The notes beneath the pieces are model-generated. The model ran no database searches, was not told the DNA's origin, and worked only from the letters and a program-made list of their open reading frames with translations. The position numbers were made by a program, and so were the translations under genes. A DNA stretch of 64,000 nucleotides from Nonomuraea spiralis (GTDB lineage: Bacteria > Actinomycetota > Actinomycetes > Streptosporangiales > Streptosporangiaceae): the NCBI RefSeq assembly GCF_014648435.1, contig NZ_BMRC01000006.1:310001-374000 (forward strand), in the 5' to 3' direction. Every line of letters starts with the position of its first letter. Positions within the stretch are counted from its first letter, which is position 1. Positions 51,304 to 59,500 of this stretch are shown piece after piece.

Positions 51304-51737
51304 GCTGGACCACCGACCTGATCACCACCATCGCCGAACGGCTGCATGCCCAGGGCGCCGGCGCCTGGCGCCCGTCCGGCCCGCCGTACTCGCCCGGGGA
51401 GACCGCGATCGTGTTCGGCCGGCTCCCCTCGACCCCGGACCGGGCCATCGCCCTGGCCGCGTACGGCGTCGACCAGTTCGCCGACGACCCCGTCAACACC
51501 GACGGCACCCAGGGCGTCCAGCTGCGCATCCGCGGCACCACCGACCCGCGCGTGGTCGACGACATCGCCGACGCCTGCTTCGACGCCCTCCAGAGCTGGC
51601 AGGCGCCTGCGGCCGGGATCCTCCTGTGCACGCGCCGGATCAACGCCCCGATGGGCGTGGATGGCAATCAGCGGTGGGAGCGGGCCGACTCCTACCACCT
51701 GCTCGTACACCGGCCCACCAGCAACCGCCCCGGATAG
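51300..51737 (+). CDS. Tail terminator (minor capsid) protein
   Basis: 145 aa from ATG 51300. Alpha/beta protein (DLITTIAERLHAQGAGAWRP then GVQLRIRGTTDPRVVDDIAD and DSYHLLVHRPTSN) of the minor-capsid/tail-terminator type that closes the tail tube. Correct position before the tube gene. Confidence 0.78.
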   Translation: MSWTTDLITTIAERLHAQGAGAWRPSGPPYSPGETAIVFGRLPSTPDRAIALAAYGVDQFADDPVNTDGTQGVQLRIRGTTDPRVVDDIADACFDALQSWQAPAAGILLCTRRINAPMGVDGNQRWERADSYHLLVHRPTSNRPG

Positions 51738-51749
51738 GGAGATCACTTC

Positions 51750-52220
51750 ATGGCTACGCAGAGCCTCCTCGCCAGCGCGTGGGCGCTGGACGTCAACACC
51801 GGCACCAGCGGCGCGCCCGTCTGGACCCCGGTCAAGGGCATGACCTCGTTCAAGGAGACCATCGACACCACGATGGAGGACGACTCCGACTTCGACTCCG
51901 ACGGCTGGGGATCCGACCAGGTCACGCAGCGAAAGTGGAAGTTGGAGTGCGAGGGGAAGAGGAAGCGCGACGCCGCCTCGCCCTCTTCGTTCGTGGCCGA
52001 TCCGGGCCAGCAGGCCATCCTCGACGCCGGCAACCTGGTCGGCGTCGGTTCCAACATCGAGGTGCGCTACTACCGCCGTGACGGCGCCCCGGACGCGTGG
52101 CAGGGCAACGTGTCCGTCCAGTACGGCGGCGGAGGCGGCGGCGTGACCGCGCTGGAGCCGTTCAACTTCACCCTGAGCGGTCAGGGTAAGCGCGCCTCCA
52201 TCACCAACCCCGCAGCCTGA
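51750..52220 (+). CDS. Major tail (tube) protein
   Basis: 156 aa from ATG 51750. Beta-rich (WTPVKGMTSFKETIDTTMED then FNFTLSGQGKRASI), ending with the tube-protein style motif. Position between tail terminator and assembly chaperones identifies it. Confidence 0.82.
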   Translation: MATQSLLASAWALDVNTGTSGAPVWTPVKGMTSFKETIDTTMEDDSDFDSDGWGSDQVTQRKWKLECEGKRKRDAASPSSFVADPGQQAILDAGNLVGVGSNIEVRYYRRDGAPDAWQGNVSVQYGGGGGGVTALEPFNFTLSGQGKRASITNPAA

Positions 52221-52239
52221 CAGAAGGGCGTACCGAGCC

Positions 52240-52803
52240 ATGCCCAAGTTTCCCGAGCTGAACGCCTCCCTCGGCGAATCCCTCGAACTCCCGGTGCCGC
52301 TTCCCAGGGGGCAGGTGAAGACGTACTACGTGCCCCCGGTGGACGCGGAGACGTGGGAGTGGTTGTCCGCCCGCTTCGCTGCCGGCGACGACGAAGAGGT
52401 CGACGACCGATCCGAGAAGACGATCTATCAGCGGTGCCTCGGCCCCGTCTACGACGAGCTCTACGCCGACAAGGCTGGCTGGGAGCAGGTCCGCCGATGC
52501 GGTCTCACCGCGCTCTCCTGGCACGTCCAGGGCGAAGAGGCCGCCATGAAGGTGTGGGTGGGCGGACCCCCAAAACGACGGTCGACGTCGGAGACGGACG
52601 AGCCGACGGAGACACCGGCGGAGGACCCGTCGACCCCGACACCGGACTCCGAGAGTGGTACGACCCCGAGCCGGAGACGCCAGGCATCACCTGGGCGGAC
52701 ATCTTCGAGCGGTGGGCGCTCGTCGAAGCAGACCTCCACCAGCTCTACGGGATCGACCTCGGACAACCCGGGCTCCTCCGGGAGCGCACCGGCCACTGGC
52801 TGA
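52240..52803 (+). CDS. Tail assembly chaperone G (unshifted product)
   Basis: 187 aa from ATG 52240. The first 110 residues are the G-type domain. Beyond the slippery site at 52569-52575 the unshifted frame encodes a Ser/Thr/Pro-rich tail that looks like incidental coding. Ribosomes that slip produce the longer G-T fusion. Confidence 0.85.
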   Translation: MPKFPELNASLGESLELPVPLPRGQVKTYYVPPVDAETWEWLSARFAAGDDEEVDDRSEKTIYQRCLGPVYDELYADKAGWEQVRRCGLTALSWHVQGEEAAMKVWVGGPPKRRSTSETDEPTETPAEDPSTPTPDSESGTTPSRRRQASPGRTSSSGGRSSKQTSTSSTGSTSDNPGSSGSAPATG

Positions 52804-52928
52804 GAGTCCGCGTGATCGGCCTCCTCTCCGAACCCCGCACCCGCCTGTCCCGCGCCTTCCGCGCCCGGGACGAAGAGCACACCAGCACCGCACGCGCGGC
52901 CGACGTGTCCTTCGACGACTACGACTGA
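52240..52928 (+). CDS. Tail assembly chaperone G-T fusion by -1 frameshift
   Basis: 112 residues of G, then a -1 shift, then 117 residues of the second frame (TTVDVGDGRADGDTGGG ... ITWADIFERWALVEADLHQL ... VSFDDYD), total about 229 aa. The second part has a clean helical, protein-like sequence with no start of its own that would suit it. This arrangement before the tape measure gene is conserved in siphoviruses. Confidence 0.85.
52569..52575 (+). promoter_or_regulatory. Programmed -1 frameshift slippery heptamer
   Basis: C CCA AAA in the G reading frame, an exact X XXY YYZ heptamer. Slippage puts ribosomes into the frame that reads TTVDVGDG and ends at 52928. Confidence 0.88.
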
Positions 52929-52942
52929 TCAGGGGGTGAGTC

Positions 52943-55900
52943 GTGGCGCTCACGGTCGGCGAGCTCGTCGCCTACGCCCAGCTCGACCGCAAGGACTTCC
53001 AGCGCGGCACCAAAGACGTCGCGAACGACATGCGGTCCCTGCAGTCGTCCACCACCAGCTCCATGCAGTCCATGGAGACAACCGTCACCCGGTCGCTGAA
53101 GGACATCGAGCAGGCGATCGCCGACGGCCTCGACCCCGCCTCGGCGATCGCCGACCTCGACCGGCTCGAAGCCGCCCTCAACGCCTCCCTGACCGATATG
53201 GACGCCGAAGCCGACCGGTTCGCGGCCGAGCTCGACGCAGCAATGGAAGAGGCATTCGGCGACCTCGACGGTCCGGCACGGCGTGGCGGCCAAGAGGCTG
53301 TGGACGGTCTCCGCGCGGGCCTGGACGGCGCCGACGACGTCGCCAAGCAGTCCGGCAAGGAAGCGGGCGAGAAGCTGACCGACGGCCTGGAGGACGGGCT
53401 GAAGGACGCTCCAGACAAGGCCCGCGAGCAGGGGCGGAAGAGCGGCAAGGAGTTCGGCGACGGGGTTGAGGACGGCGGCGGCGGTAAGGGTGGCGGCGGC
53501 CGGATGGCCAACATCGGCTCCAACCTGATCGGCGGGTTGAAGGTCGGCGCGATCGGCCTGGCGGCTGGCGTCGGGTCAGCGATCGGCGACAAGCTGATCG
53601 AGGGCATTCAGACCGCTCTGGAGCGCGAGGACCTGTTCGCCACCCTCGCCGTCAAGGTCGGAGCGTTTGGCAAGGAAAGCGAACGGCTCGGCAGGATCGC
53701 GGGCGAACTCTACGCAGACGCGTACGGCGAGAGCCTCGAGCAGGTCACCGACGCCCTCGCCCGGGTGATCCAGAACATGGACGGCGCGGGCAAGCTCGGC
53801 GACTCCGCGCTGAAGGACATGACCGCCCAGGCGCTGACCGTCTCCAAGGCGATGGACGAAGACGTCAGTGCGGTGACGCGCGCCGTCTCCCAGATGCTGC
53901 GCAACGACCTCTCACCCAGCGCCAAGGACGCGTTCGACGTCCTGATCCGGGGCCAGCAGGAGGGCGTCAACAAGAGCGAGGACCTGCTCGACACCTTCAA
54001 CGAGTACAGCACGATCTTCCGTGATCTGGGCCTGAACTCGAAGGACGCGCTTGGCCTCATGGCCCAGGGGCTCAAGGCCGGCGCGCGCGACAGCGACACC
54101 GTGGCCGACGCCCTCAAAGAGTTGGACATCCGGGTCAAGGACCTGTCCGCGAAGAAGGCGCTCAAGGCGCTCGGCCTCGACGCCACTGAGATGGCCAGCG
54201 CCTTCGCGAAGGGCGGCCCCAAGGCGCGGGCGGCGCTGCAGCAGATCCTGGAGAAGCTCGGCGCCGTTGAGGACCCCGCCAAGCGCAGCCAGCTCGCGGT
54301 CTCGCTGTTCGGCACCAAGGCCGAAGACATGGCACGTAGCATCAACGCCCTCAACCTCGACAAGGCGAAGAGCTCGGTCGGTGATTTCAAGGGCGCCGTC
54401 GAGACCGCCGGAAAGTCACTCGGCGACACCTCAGCAGCGGATGCTGACCGGTGGTCGCGCGGCTGGGAGACAGCCTTCTCAGGCGTGGGCGAGGTCGCCC
54501 TCGAAATGATCAAATCCGTGTTCCCGTCCCCGGCAGACATGGACGCGGGATGGGCAGAGGTCGGCGCTTGGTTCACCGGAACGGTGGGCCCGTTCTTCGC
54601 CGATACCTGGAACTCCGTCAAAGACACCACCGTGGAGATCTGGGACGACATCGGCGACTGGCTGAGCACGAAAGCGGGCGAGATCGCCGATTGGGTCGGC
54701 GAAACCCCAGGCAAGATCGGCGAATTCTTCTCGTCCGGCTGGGCCGATCTGAAGGCGAAAACGATCGAGTCCTGGGAAGGGCTCAAGTCCGGGGCGACGC
54801 AGAAGGCGTCCGAGCTGGTGTCGTGGCTCGAGTCCGTGCCGGGCAAGATCGGGGGCTTCTTCTCGTCCGGCTGGGCCGATCTGAAGGCGAAGACGCTCGA
54901 GTCCTGGGAGGCGCTCAAATCGGGGGCCGTGGCCAAGGCGGCGGAGCTGGTGGCGTCGGCGAAGGAGATCCCGACCAAGATCAAGGCCGTTTTCTCCTCT
55001 GCCGCCACGTGGCTGCTGCAGGCTGGCAAGGATCTGATCCAGGGCATGATCAACGGGGTTCAGCAGAAGGCATCCGAGCTCGCCTCTGCGGCGAAGAACG
55101 TCGTCAGCGGCGCTGTCCAGACCGCGAAGGACGCTCTCGGCATCCACTCCCCGTCGAAGGTGTTCGAGGAGATCGGCCACTGGACTGTGAAGGGCCTCAT
55201 CCAGGGCCTGCAGTCGGAGGAAGGCAACGTCAAGTCGACCGTCGACAAGATGGTCGACACCGTGAAGAAGGCGTTCACGAGTAAGCCAGACGTGGCCGAG
55301 GGCTTGATCGATTTCATCCGCACCGGCAACAAGAATCTCGAGGATCTCGCCCTCCAGCGCGAGGCCCTCGTGCAGAAGTTGGCCGATGCGAAGGAGATGG
55401 CGAAGAAGGTCGCGGGGAGCGCCGAAGAATGGGCGGCCATCACCGGCCTCAAGAGCGAAGACTTCGCCGGCGGCGGGGACCTCGCCAACGAGCTGAACTC
55501 GAAGGCGCACGCGATCAACGACTTCGCCAACAACATCAACACCCTGGCGAAGCGCGGCCTGAACAAGAAGATCATCCAGGACATCATCGACGCCGGCGTG
55601 GAGCGCGGCGCGACCTGGGCCGAGATGCTGGTCGGCTCGGACGGTAGCGAGATCAAGGCGCTGAACAAGGCGCAGGCCGCCGTCGACAAGGCGTCGAAGA
55701 AGCTCGGGAAGAGCTCGGCGGACGCGATGTACGACACCGGTAAAAAGGCTGGTGAGGGCTACCTGAAGGGGCTTGAGGAGTCTCTGAAGGAGCTCGACAA
55801 GGAGATGAAGAAGATCGTCGACGCCCTCGTGCGAGCGATCAAGAAAGAACTCAAGATCAAGAGCCCTTCGCAGGTGATGGCCGACATCGGCACCATGACC

Positions 55901-56236
55901 ATGGAGGGCTTCGTCGTCGGCATGCAGGCCATGACGTCCGCCGTACAAGGTGCCGCGCAGATGGTCGTCTCCCAGGCCGTGACCGGCGCCCAGGCCGCCG
56001 CCGGCGGAAGCCCAACCGCCAGCCTCGGAAGCCTCGGCACGATGGCTGGCCGCGTCGGCAGGACCGGCGCGACGGCCGGGCTGGGCCTGGACGGGTACAC
56101 GCCGGCCGCACCCGCCCAGCCTGGGACCGGACCGGTGATCAACAACAACTTCAACATGCCGAACGCGACCATCCGCGAAGAAGCCGACATCACCAAGCTC
56201 GGCGATCGGGTCAGCTTCGAGCTGGCCGTCCTATGA
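52943..56236 (+). CDS. Tape measure protein
   Basis: 1097 aa from GTG 52943 (GGGGG upstream). Long helical protein that sets tail length. It has an N-terminal coiled coil with Asp/Ala/Leu repeats, a hydrophobic Gly/Ala stretch (about residues 190-215, GLKVGAIGLAAGVGSAIGDK), a central region with 44-residue repeats (PGKIG-FFSSGWADLKAKT), and C-terminal helices including SPSQVMADIGTMTMEGFVVG. At about 1.1 kb per 55 nm the tail would be very roughly 150-170 nm (rule of thumb). Confidence 0.95.
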   Translation: MALTVGELVAYAQLDRKDFQRGTKDVANDMRSLQSSTTSSMQSMETTVTRSLKDIEQAIADGLDPASAIADLDRLEAALNASLTDMDAEADRFAAELDAAMEEAFGDLDGPARRGGQEAVDGLRAGLDGADDVAKQSGKEAGEKLTDGLEDGLKDAPDKAREQGRKSGKEFGDGVEDGGGGKGGGGRMANIGSNLIGGLKVGAIGLAAGVGSAIGDKLIEGIQTALEREDLFATLAVKVGAFGKESERLGRIAGELYADAYGESLEQVTDALARVIQNMDGAGKLGDSALKDMTAQALTVSKAMDEDVSAVTRAVSQMLRNDLSPSAKDAFDVLIRGQQEGVNKSEDLLDTFNEYSTIFRDLGLNSKDALGLMAQGLKAGARDSDTVADALKELDIRVKDLSAKKALKALGLDATEMASAFAKGGPKARAALQQILEKLGAVEDPAKRSQLAVSLFGTKAEDMARSINALNLDKAKSSVGDFKGAVETAGKSLGDTSAADADRWSRGWETAFSGVGEVALEMIKSVFPSPADMDAGWAEVGAWFTGTVGPFFADTWNSVKDTTVEIWDDIGDWLSTKAGEIADWVGETPGKIGEFFSSGWADLKAKTIESWEGLKSGATQKASELVSWLESVPGKIGGFFSSGWADLKAKTLESWEALKSGAVAKAAELVASAKEIPTKIKAVFSSAATWLLQAGKDLIQGMINGVQQKASELASAAKNVVSGAVQTAKDALGIHSPSKVFEEIGHWTVKGLIQGLQSEEGNVKSTVDKMVDTVKKAFTSKPDVAEGLIDFIRTGNKNLEDLALQREALVQKLADAKEMAKKVAGSAEEWAAITGLKSEDFAGGGDLANELNSKAHAINDFANNINTLAKRGLNKKIIQDIIDAGVERGATWAEMLVGSDGSEIKALNKAQAAVDKASKKLGKSSADAMYDTGKKAGEGYLKGLEESLKELDKEMKKIVDALVRAIKKELKIKSPSQVMADIGTMTMEGFVVGMQAMTSAVQGAAQMVVSQAVTGAQAAAGGSPTASLGSLGTMAGRVGRTGATAGLGLDGYTPAAPAQPGTGPVINNNFNMPNATIREEADITKLGDRVSFELAVL
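54710..54973 (+). repeat. Tandem 132-bp repeat in tape measure gene
   Basis: Two units (54710-54841 and 54842-54973) encode PGKIG(E/G)FFSSGWADLKAKT...ESWE(G/A)LKSGA, with strong DNA identity; a degenerate third unit follows. Such repeats change tail length by recombination. Confidence 0.88.
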
Positions 56237-56249
56237 GAAGGGAGAGGGC

Positions 56250-56459
56250 ATGGCCGACATGTCGTACGCCGAAGAGCTGCGGGCCAAGGCGGTGGGGCAG
56301 ATGACACGCACCAACGCCACCCGCGACCAGGTGGTCGAGGGCAGCCGCGAGGACGGCACCCGCTACCAGGAGCGGACCGACCAGGCCGGCACCACCATCA
56401 CCCGGGAGACCGCCCCGGACGGGCGTGAGCGGCAGCACGTCCGCGTCCGGCTCGGATAG
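56250..56459 (+). CDS. Small tail-region protein, 69 aa
   Basis: ATG 56250, GAAGGGAGAGGGC upstream. Charged, Thr/Arg/Glu-rich (QMTRTNATRDQVVEGSREDG), without recognised domains. Sits between tape measure and distal tail genes. Confidence 0.65.
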   Translation: MADMSYAEELRAKAVGQMTRTNATRDQVVEGSREDGTRYQERTDQAGTTITRETAPDGRERQHVRVRLG

Positions 56460-56468
56460 GAGACGAAC

Positions 56469-56945
56469 GTGTCGATCACCCGCGACATCGTGTTCGTGGA
56501 CACCCAGGTCAAGTGGCACAACGCCGACATCACCCTGGACCTGGGCACCACCACGCCCGGCGTCTACAAGGCCGCCCTGTGGACCGACGCGGTCACCCCG
56601 AACGCCTCCCAGGCCAACCCCGCCTACGGGACCTCGCCCTGGAACGGCACCTCGGGAGGAGAGGCGTCCGGGCCCGGCTACACCACCGGCGGACAGGCCC
56701 TCGTCGTCGTCAGCTTCGCCGAGCTCGTCTCCACCCCGGGCAAGACCGGGTGGATCGTCAACGATCTGTTGTGGACGGAGACGACGATCACTGCCAAGGG
56801 CCTGCTCGTCTACCGCGCCAGCGACGGCGTGGCGATCCTGCTGCGCGCCTTCGCCCAGTCCTACCCGACGAACGACGGCGACTTCGAGGTCGGCATGCCG
56901 ACCGACGGCATCCTGCGACGCGCGCACGTCGGCCCCATCCTCTGA
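56469..56945 (+). CDS. Beta-rich tail protein, 158 aa
   Basis: GTG 56469. Starts VSITRDIVFVDTQVKWHNAD and consists of alternating beta strands (TTPGVYKAALWTDAVTPNAS then GKTGWIVNDLLWTETTITAK). Probable tail-tip or minor tail component by position; no family recognised. Followed by a hairpin. Confidence 0.65.
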   Translation: MSITRDIVFVDTQVKWHNADITLDLGTTTPGVYKAALWTDAVTPNASQANPAYGTSPWNGTSGGEASGPGYTTGGQALVVVSFAELVSTPGKTGWIVNDLLWTETTITAKGLLVYRASDGVAILLRAFAQSYPTNDGDFEVGMPTDGILRRAHVGPIL

Positions 56946-56961
56946 CCCTGACCTGAACCTC

Positions 56962-56983
56962 AACCCCGCCCGCGTGCGGGGTT
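56962..56983 (+). terminator. Hairpin in tail operon
   Basis: AACCCCGC / GCGGGGTT, a perfect 8-bp stem with CCGCGT loop, just after the 56469-56945 gene. Terminator or partial attenuator. Confidence 0.65.
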
Positions 56984-57004
56984 TCCGCATGTACGGGAGG
57001 GCCG

Positions 57005-57466
57005 ATGCCCACTTACACGGTAGAGACCAACGGCGATATCGCGCTGACCGCAGCCACTGCCAAGACCGTGCTCAACGTCATCAACTCCGGGCGCACGCTC
57101 AAGGTCACCGAGCTCAGCGTGTCCTTCGACGGCGTCACCGCCAACGCGGAGCCCGTCACCGTCGAGCTGTGCGCCTCCACACAGGCGACCGCAGGCACGC
57201 CGGGCGCGACGCCGACCCCGGCGCAGGTGTCCGGCGCGGCGCGCAGCGCGGTGGCCACCGCCGGCCGCGCCTACAGCGCCGAGCCGACCGTGCTGACGGT
57301 GCTCAAACGGTGGCTGATCCACCCGGCCGGCGGCGCGCTGCTGATGCAGTACCCGCTCGGCCGGGAGCCGCTGCGTGACTCCTCCGGGCACGGGCTGGCG
57401 CTGCGCTGCACTGCCCCAGCCGCGGTCAACTGCCAGGGCTACATCGAGATCGCCGAGAACGAATAG
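57005..57466 (+). CDS. Tail-region protein, 153 aa
   Basis: ATG 57005, GGGAGGGCCG upstream. Beta-rich, with TYTVETNGDIALTAATAKTV at the start and CTAPAAVNCQGYIEIAENE at the end. Resembles small virion-surface proteins of actinophages; function unknown. Confidence 0.65.
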   Translation: MPTYTVETNGDIALTAATAKTVLNVINSGRTLKVTELSVSFDGVTANAEPVTVELCASTQATAGTPGATPTPAQVSGAARSAVATAGRAYSAEPTVLTVLKRWLIHPAGGALLMQYPLGREPLRDSSGHGLALRCTAPAAVNCQGYIEIAENE

Positions 57467-57475
57467 GAGCTGACC

Positions 57476-57682
57476 ATGGTGTATCTGTTCTGGCGGTGGC
57501 CCGACTCGACCGAGCACGCCGAGCGCAAGGCCGCCTACGAGAGCCTGGAGGCGGCGCTGGGGCAGGCCGAGGCTGATCTGGCCCGGTGCGCGTCCGAGGG
57601 CGACTACAGCGCGGCCCCGGTGCGGATCGAGGACGAGCTGGGCGGTCTGCCGTGGACGGCTGATCTGCCTGATGGCGGGTAG
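57476..57682 (+). CDS. Small tail-region protein, 68 aa
   Basis: ATG 57476 after AGGAGCTGACC. A predominantly helical acidic peptide (TEHAERKAAYESLEAALGQA). Function unknown; tightly packed between neighbours. Confidence 0.6.
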   Translation: MVYLFWRWPDSTEHAERKAAYESLEAALGQAEADLARCASEGDYSAAPVRIEDELGGLPWTADLPDGG

Positions 57683-57684
57683 CG

Positions 57685-58389
57685 GTGGCGATCGCTCTGG
57701 GCACCAGCCCCGCCACCGTCGTCACCCCCAGCAGCACGTTCCCGACCGCGCTCACCACCGCGGCCTTCAGCCCGCCCGACAACAGCCTGCTGGTGGCCTG
57801 CTGGTCAGGAACGCTGACCGGCACCAGCCCACCGACCATGTCCAACAGCGGCACGGCCCGCACCTGGTCGCTGCTGACGTCGCGAGTGTTCGCCGACCAG
57901 CCGTTCGCCGCGATCTACGCCGCGCCGAACCCGACCGCGCTGACGAACATCACCGCCACAGCGACCGGCACAGACCTGCTGGCCGGACTGAAACTCTACG
58001 TTCTCACCGGCGCCGACCTGGGCAGCCCGGCCGGAGCGACCGGCAACGGCAACACCGTCGACGACAACGTGACCGCCAACGGCTACACCTCCACCGTGGC
58101 CGGTTCGCGCGGGGTCTGCGCCGCCTACGACGCCAACAACCGCGGCCTGCCCGCCTCGACCGACTCCGGCTCACCGTGGAACATCACCACCCCGGCCCGG
58201 TCGGGAATCCTGGTCATCAAGGCCGCCAATACCCCGGCCCCGGCCACGGTCACGTTCAACATGAATGCGTCGGGAACGCTGGGCGGCGACTGGCAGTGGT
58301 GCGCGGCCGAGATCAAACCCGAAGCCGAAGGCCGGCCGATCCGCATCCTGCAAGCTCTGACAGCGGTGCACCACGCCGCCACCTGGTAG
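57685..58389 (+). CDS. Beta-rich tail/fibre-like protein, 234 aa
   Basis: GTG 57685. Thr/Ser/Ala-rich beta protein (SPATVVTPSSTFPTALTTAA then NNRGLPASTDSGSPWNITTP), of the type found in phage adhesins and virion-attached beta-sandwich domains. Role in host binding is a guess. Confidence 0.65.
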   Translation: MAIALGTSPATVVTPSSTFPTALTTAAFSPPDNSLLVACWSGTLTGTSPPTMSNSGTARTWSLLTSRVFADQPFAAIYAAPNPTALTNITATATGTDLLAGLKLYVLTGADLGSPAGATGNGNTVDDNVTANGYTSTVAGSRGVCAAYDANNRGLPASTDSGSPWNITTPARSGILVIKAANTPAPATVTFNMNASGTLGGDWQWCAAEIKPEAEGRPIRILQALTAVHHAATW

Positions 58390-58404
58390 TGAAGGGGGTG
58401 CGCG

Positions 58405-59484
58405 GTGGCGCATTTCGGACGCGGATACCCCAGCAAGTCGGCGATCTACCGGCGGCGCCGCTTCAGCATCCCCGCCACGGTGCCGCTTGGCCCGTTCGAG
58501 ATCGCCGACGAGTTCCCAGCCCTGCTCGTCACCACCCCCGACGCCACGGTGCCGCTTGGCCCGTTCGAGATCGCCGACGAGTTCCCGGCCCTGACTCTCT
58601 CCACCGGCCAGGCCGTCACCCTGGCCGCGTTCGAGATCGCCGACGAGTTCCCTGACCTGGTGGTTTCGGTGCCGATCCGGCCCGGCGACGCCATGGACGG
58701 GGCAGCTGGCCAGCTCGAATTCAACGGCTTCCTGCTCGGGAGGACGACCGCGTACCGGTGGAAGGTGCTGGACGGGTGGCGCACCAGGCCGCCGAACGAG
58801 GCCCAGGACGTGCCCGACCCCGACTCGCACGGGGCACTGTCGGTGCGGCCCCTGCTCGCCCGCAGGACAATCATCTACACCAGTCTGATCCGCGCGCCCC
58901 GGGAAGAGATCGAGGCCGCGGTCAACGCACTTGAGCAGGCGCTGCCGGTGCTGGAGACCGAGGAAGAACTGCCGCTGGTCATCAACGACCTCGGCACCCC
59001 GTACCTCGTCTACGGCAAGATCAACGACCTCGCGCTGCCGGACGACCAGCAGCTCAGGTTGGGCCTGGGCAAGCTCGGCCTGCAGTGGACCTGCAGCGAC
59101 CCCAGGCGCTACAACCTGGAGCGCACCGGCATCAACCTGGAGCTCGGCGTCCCCACCGCACTGCCGAACGCCGGCAACGCGTCCACGTGGCCGATCATCC
59201 GCATCGACGGCCCGGTGACCAACCCGACCATCGTCAACTCGACGATGAGCCGCCAGCTCGTCTTCAACCTCACGGTCACCTCTGGGCAGCGGCTGACGAT
59301 CGATCCGAAACGCAGGGTTGCCTACATCACGCCCGGGGACACGATCGTCACGGGGAAACTCGTCGGCACCAGCGTGCCGATCAGGGCGTTCGTGCTGCGC
59401 CGCGGCGCCAATCAGGTGACGTTCACGGCCGCCTCGGGCGGCGCTATTCCGGCGGTCGCCCTCTACCGCGACGCCTGGCTATGA
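58405..59484 (+). CDS. Distal tail protein (Dit-like) with 23-residue repeats
   Basis: 359 aa from GTG 58405 (GAAGGGGG upstream). Residues about 24-92 carry three 23-residue repeats with FEIADEFP. The rest (about 95-359) has the phage distal-tail fold impression: RTTAYRWKVLDGWRTRPPNE, LGLGKLGLQWTCSDPRRYN. Its location after the tape measure fits Dit. Confidence 0.75.
   Translation: MAHFGRGYPSKSAIYRRRRFSIPATVPLGPFEIADEFPALLVTTPDATVPLGPFEIADEFPALTLSTGQAVTLAAFEIADEFPDLVVSVPIRPGDAMDGAAGQLEFNGFLLGRTTAYRWKVLDGWRTRPPNEAQDVPDPDSHGALSVRPLLARRTIIYTSLIRAPREEIEAAVNALEQALPVLETEEELPLVINDLGTPYLVYGKINDLALPDDQQLRLGLGKLGLQWTCSDPRRYNLERTGINLELGVPTALPNAGNASTWPIIRIDGPVTNPTIVNSTMSRQLVFNLTVTSGQRLTIDPKRRVAYITPGDTIVTGKLVGTSVPIRAFVLRRGANQVTFTAASGGAIPAVALYRDAWL
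58474..58680 (+). repeat. Three tandem 69-bp repeats in the distal tail gene
   Basis: Units start at 58474, 58543 and 58612. The first two share over 40 identical bases around GGCCCGTTCGAGATCGCCGA. The third is divergent at its start. In-frame repeat, so copy number can change without breaking the protein. Confidence 0.88.
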
Positions 59485-59500
59485 CCGGCTGGAGGTGAGC

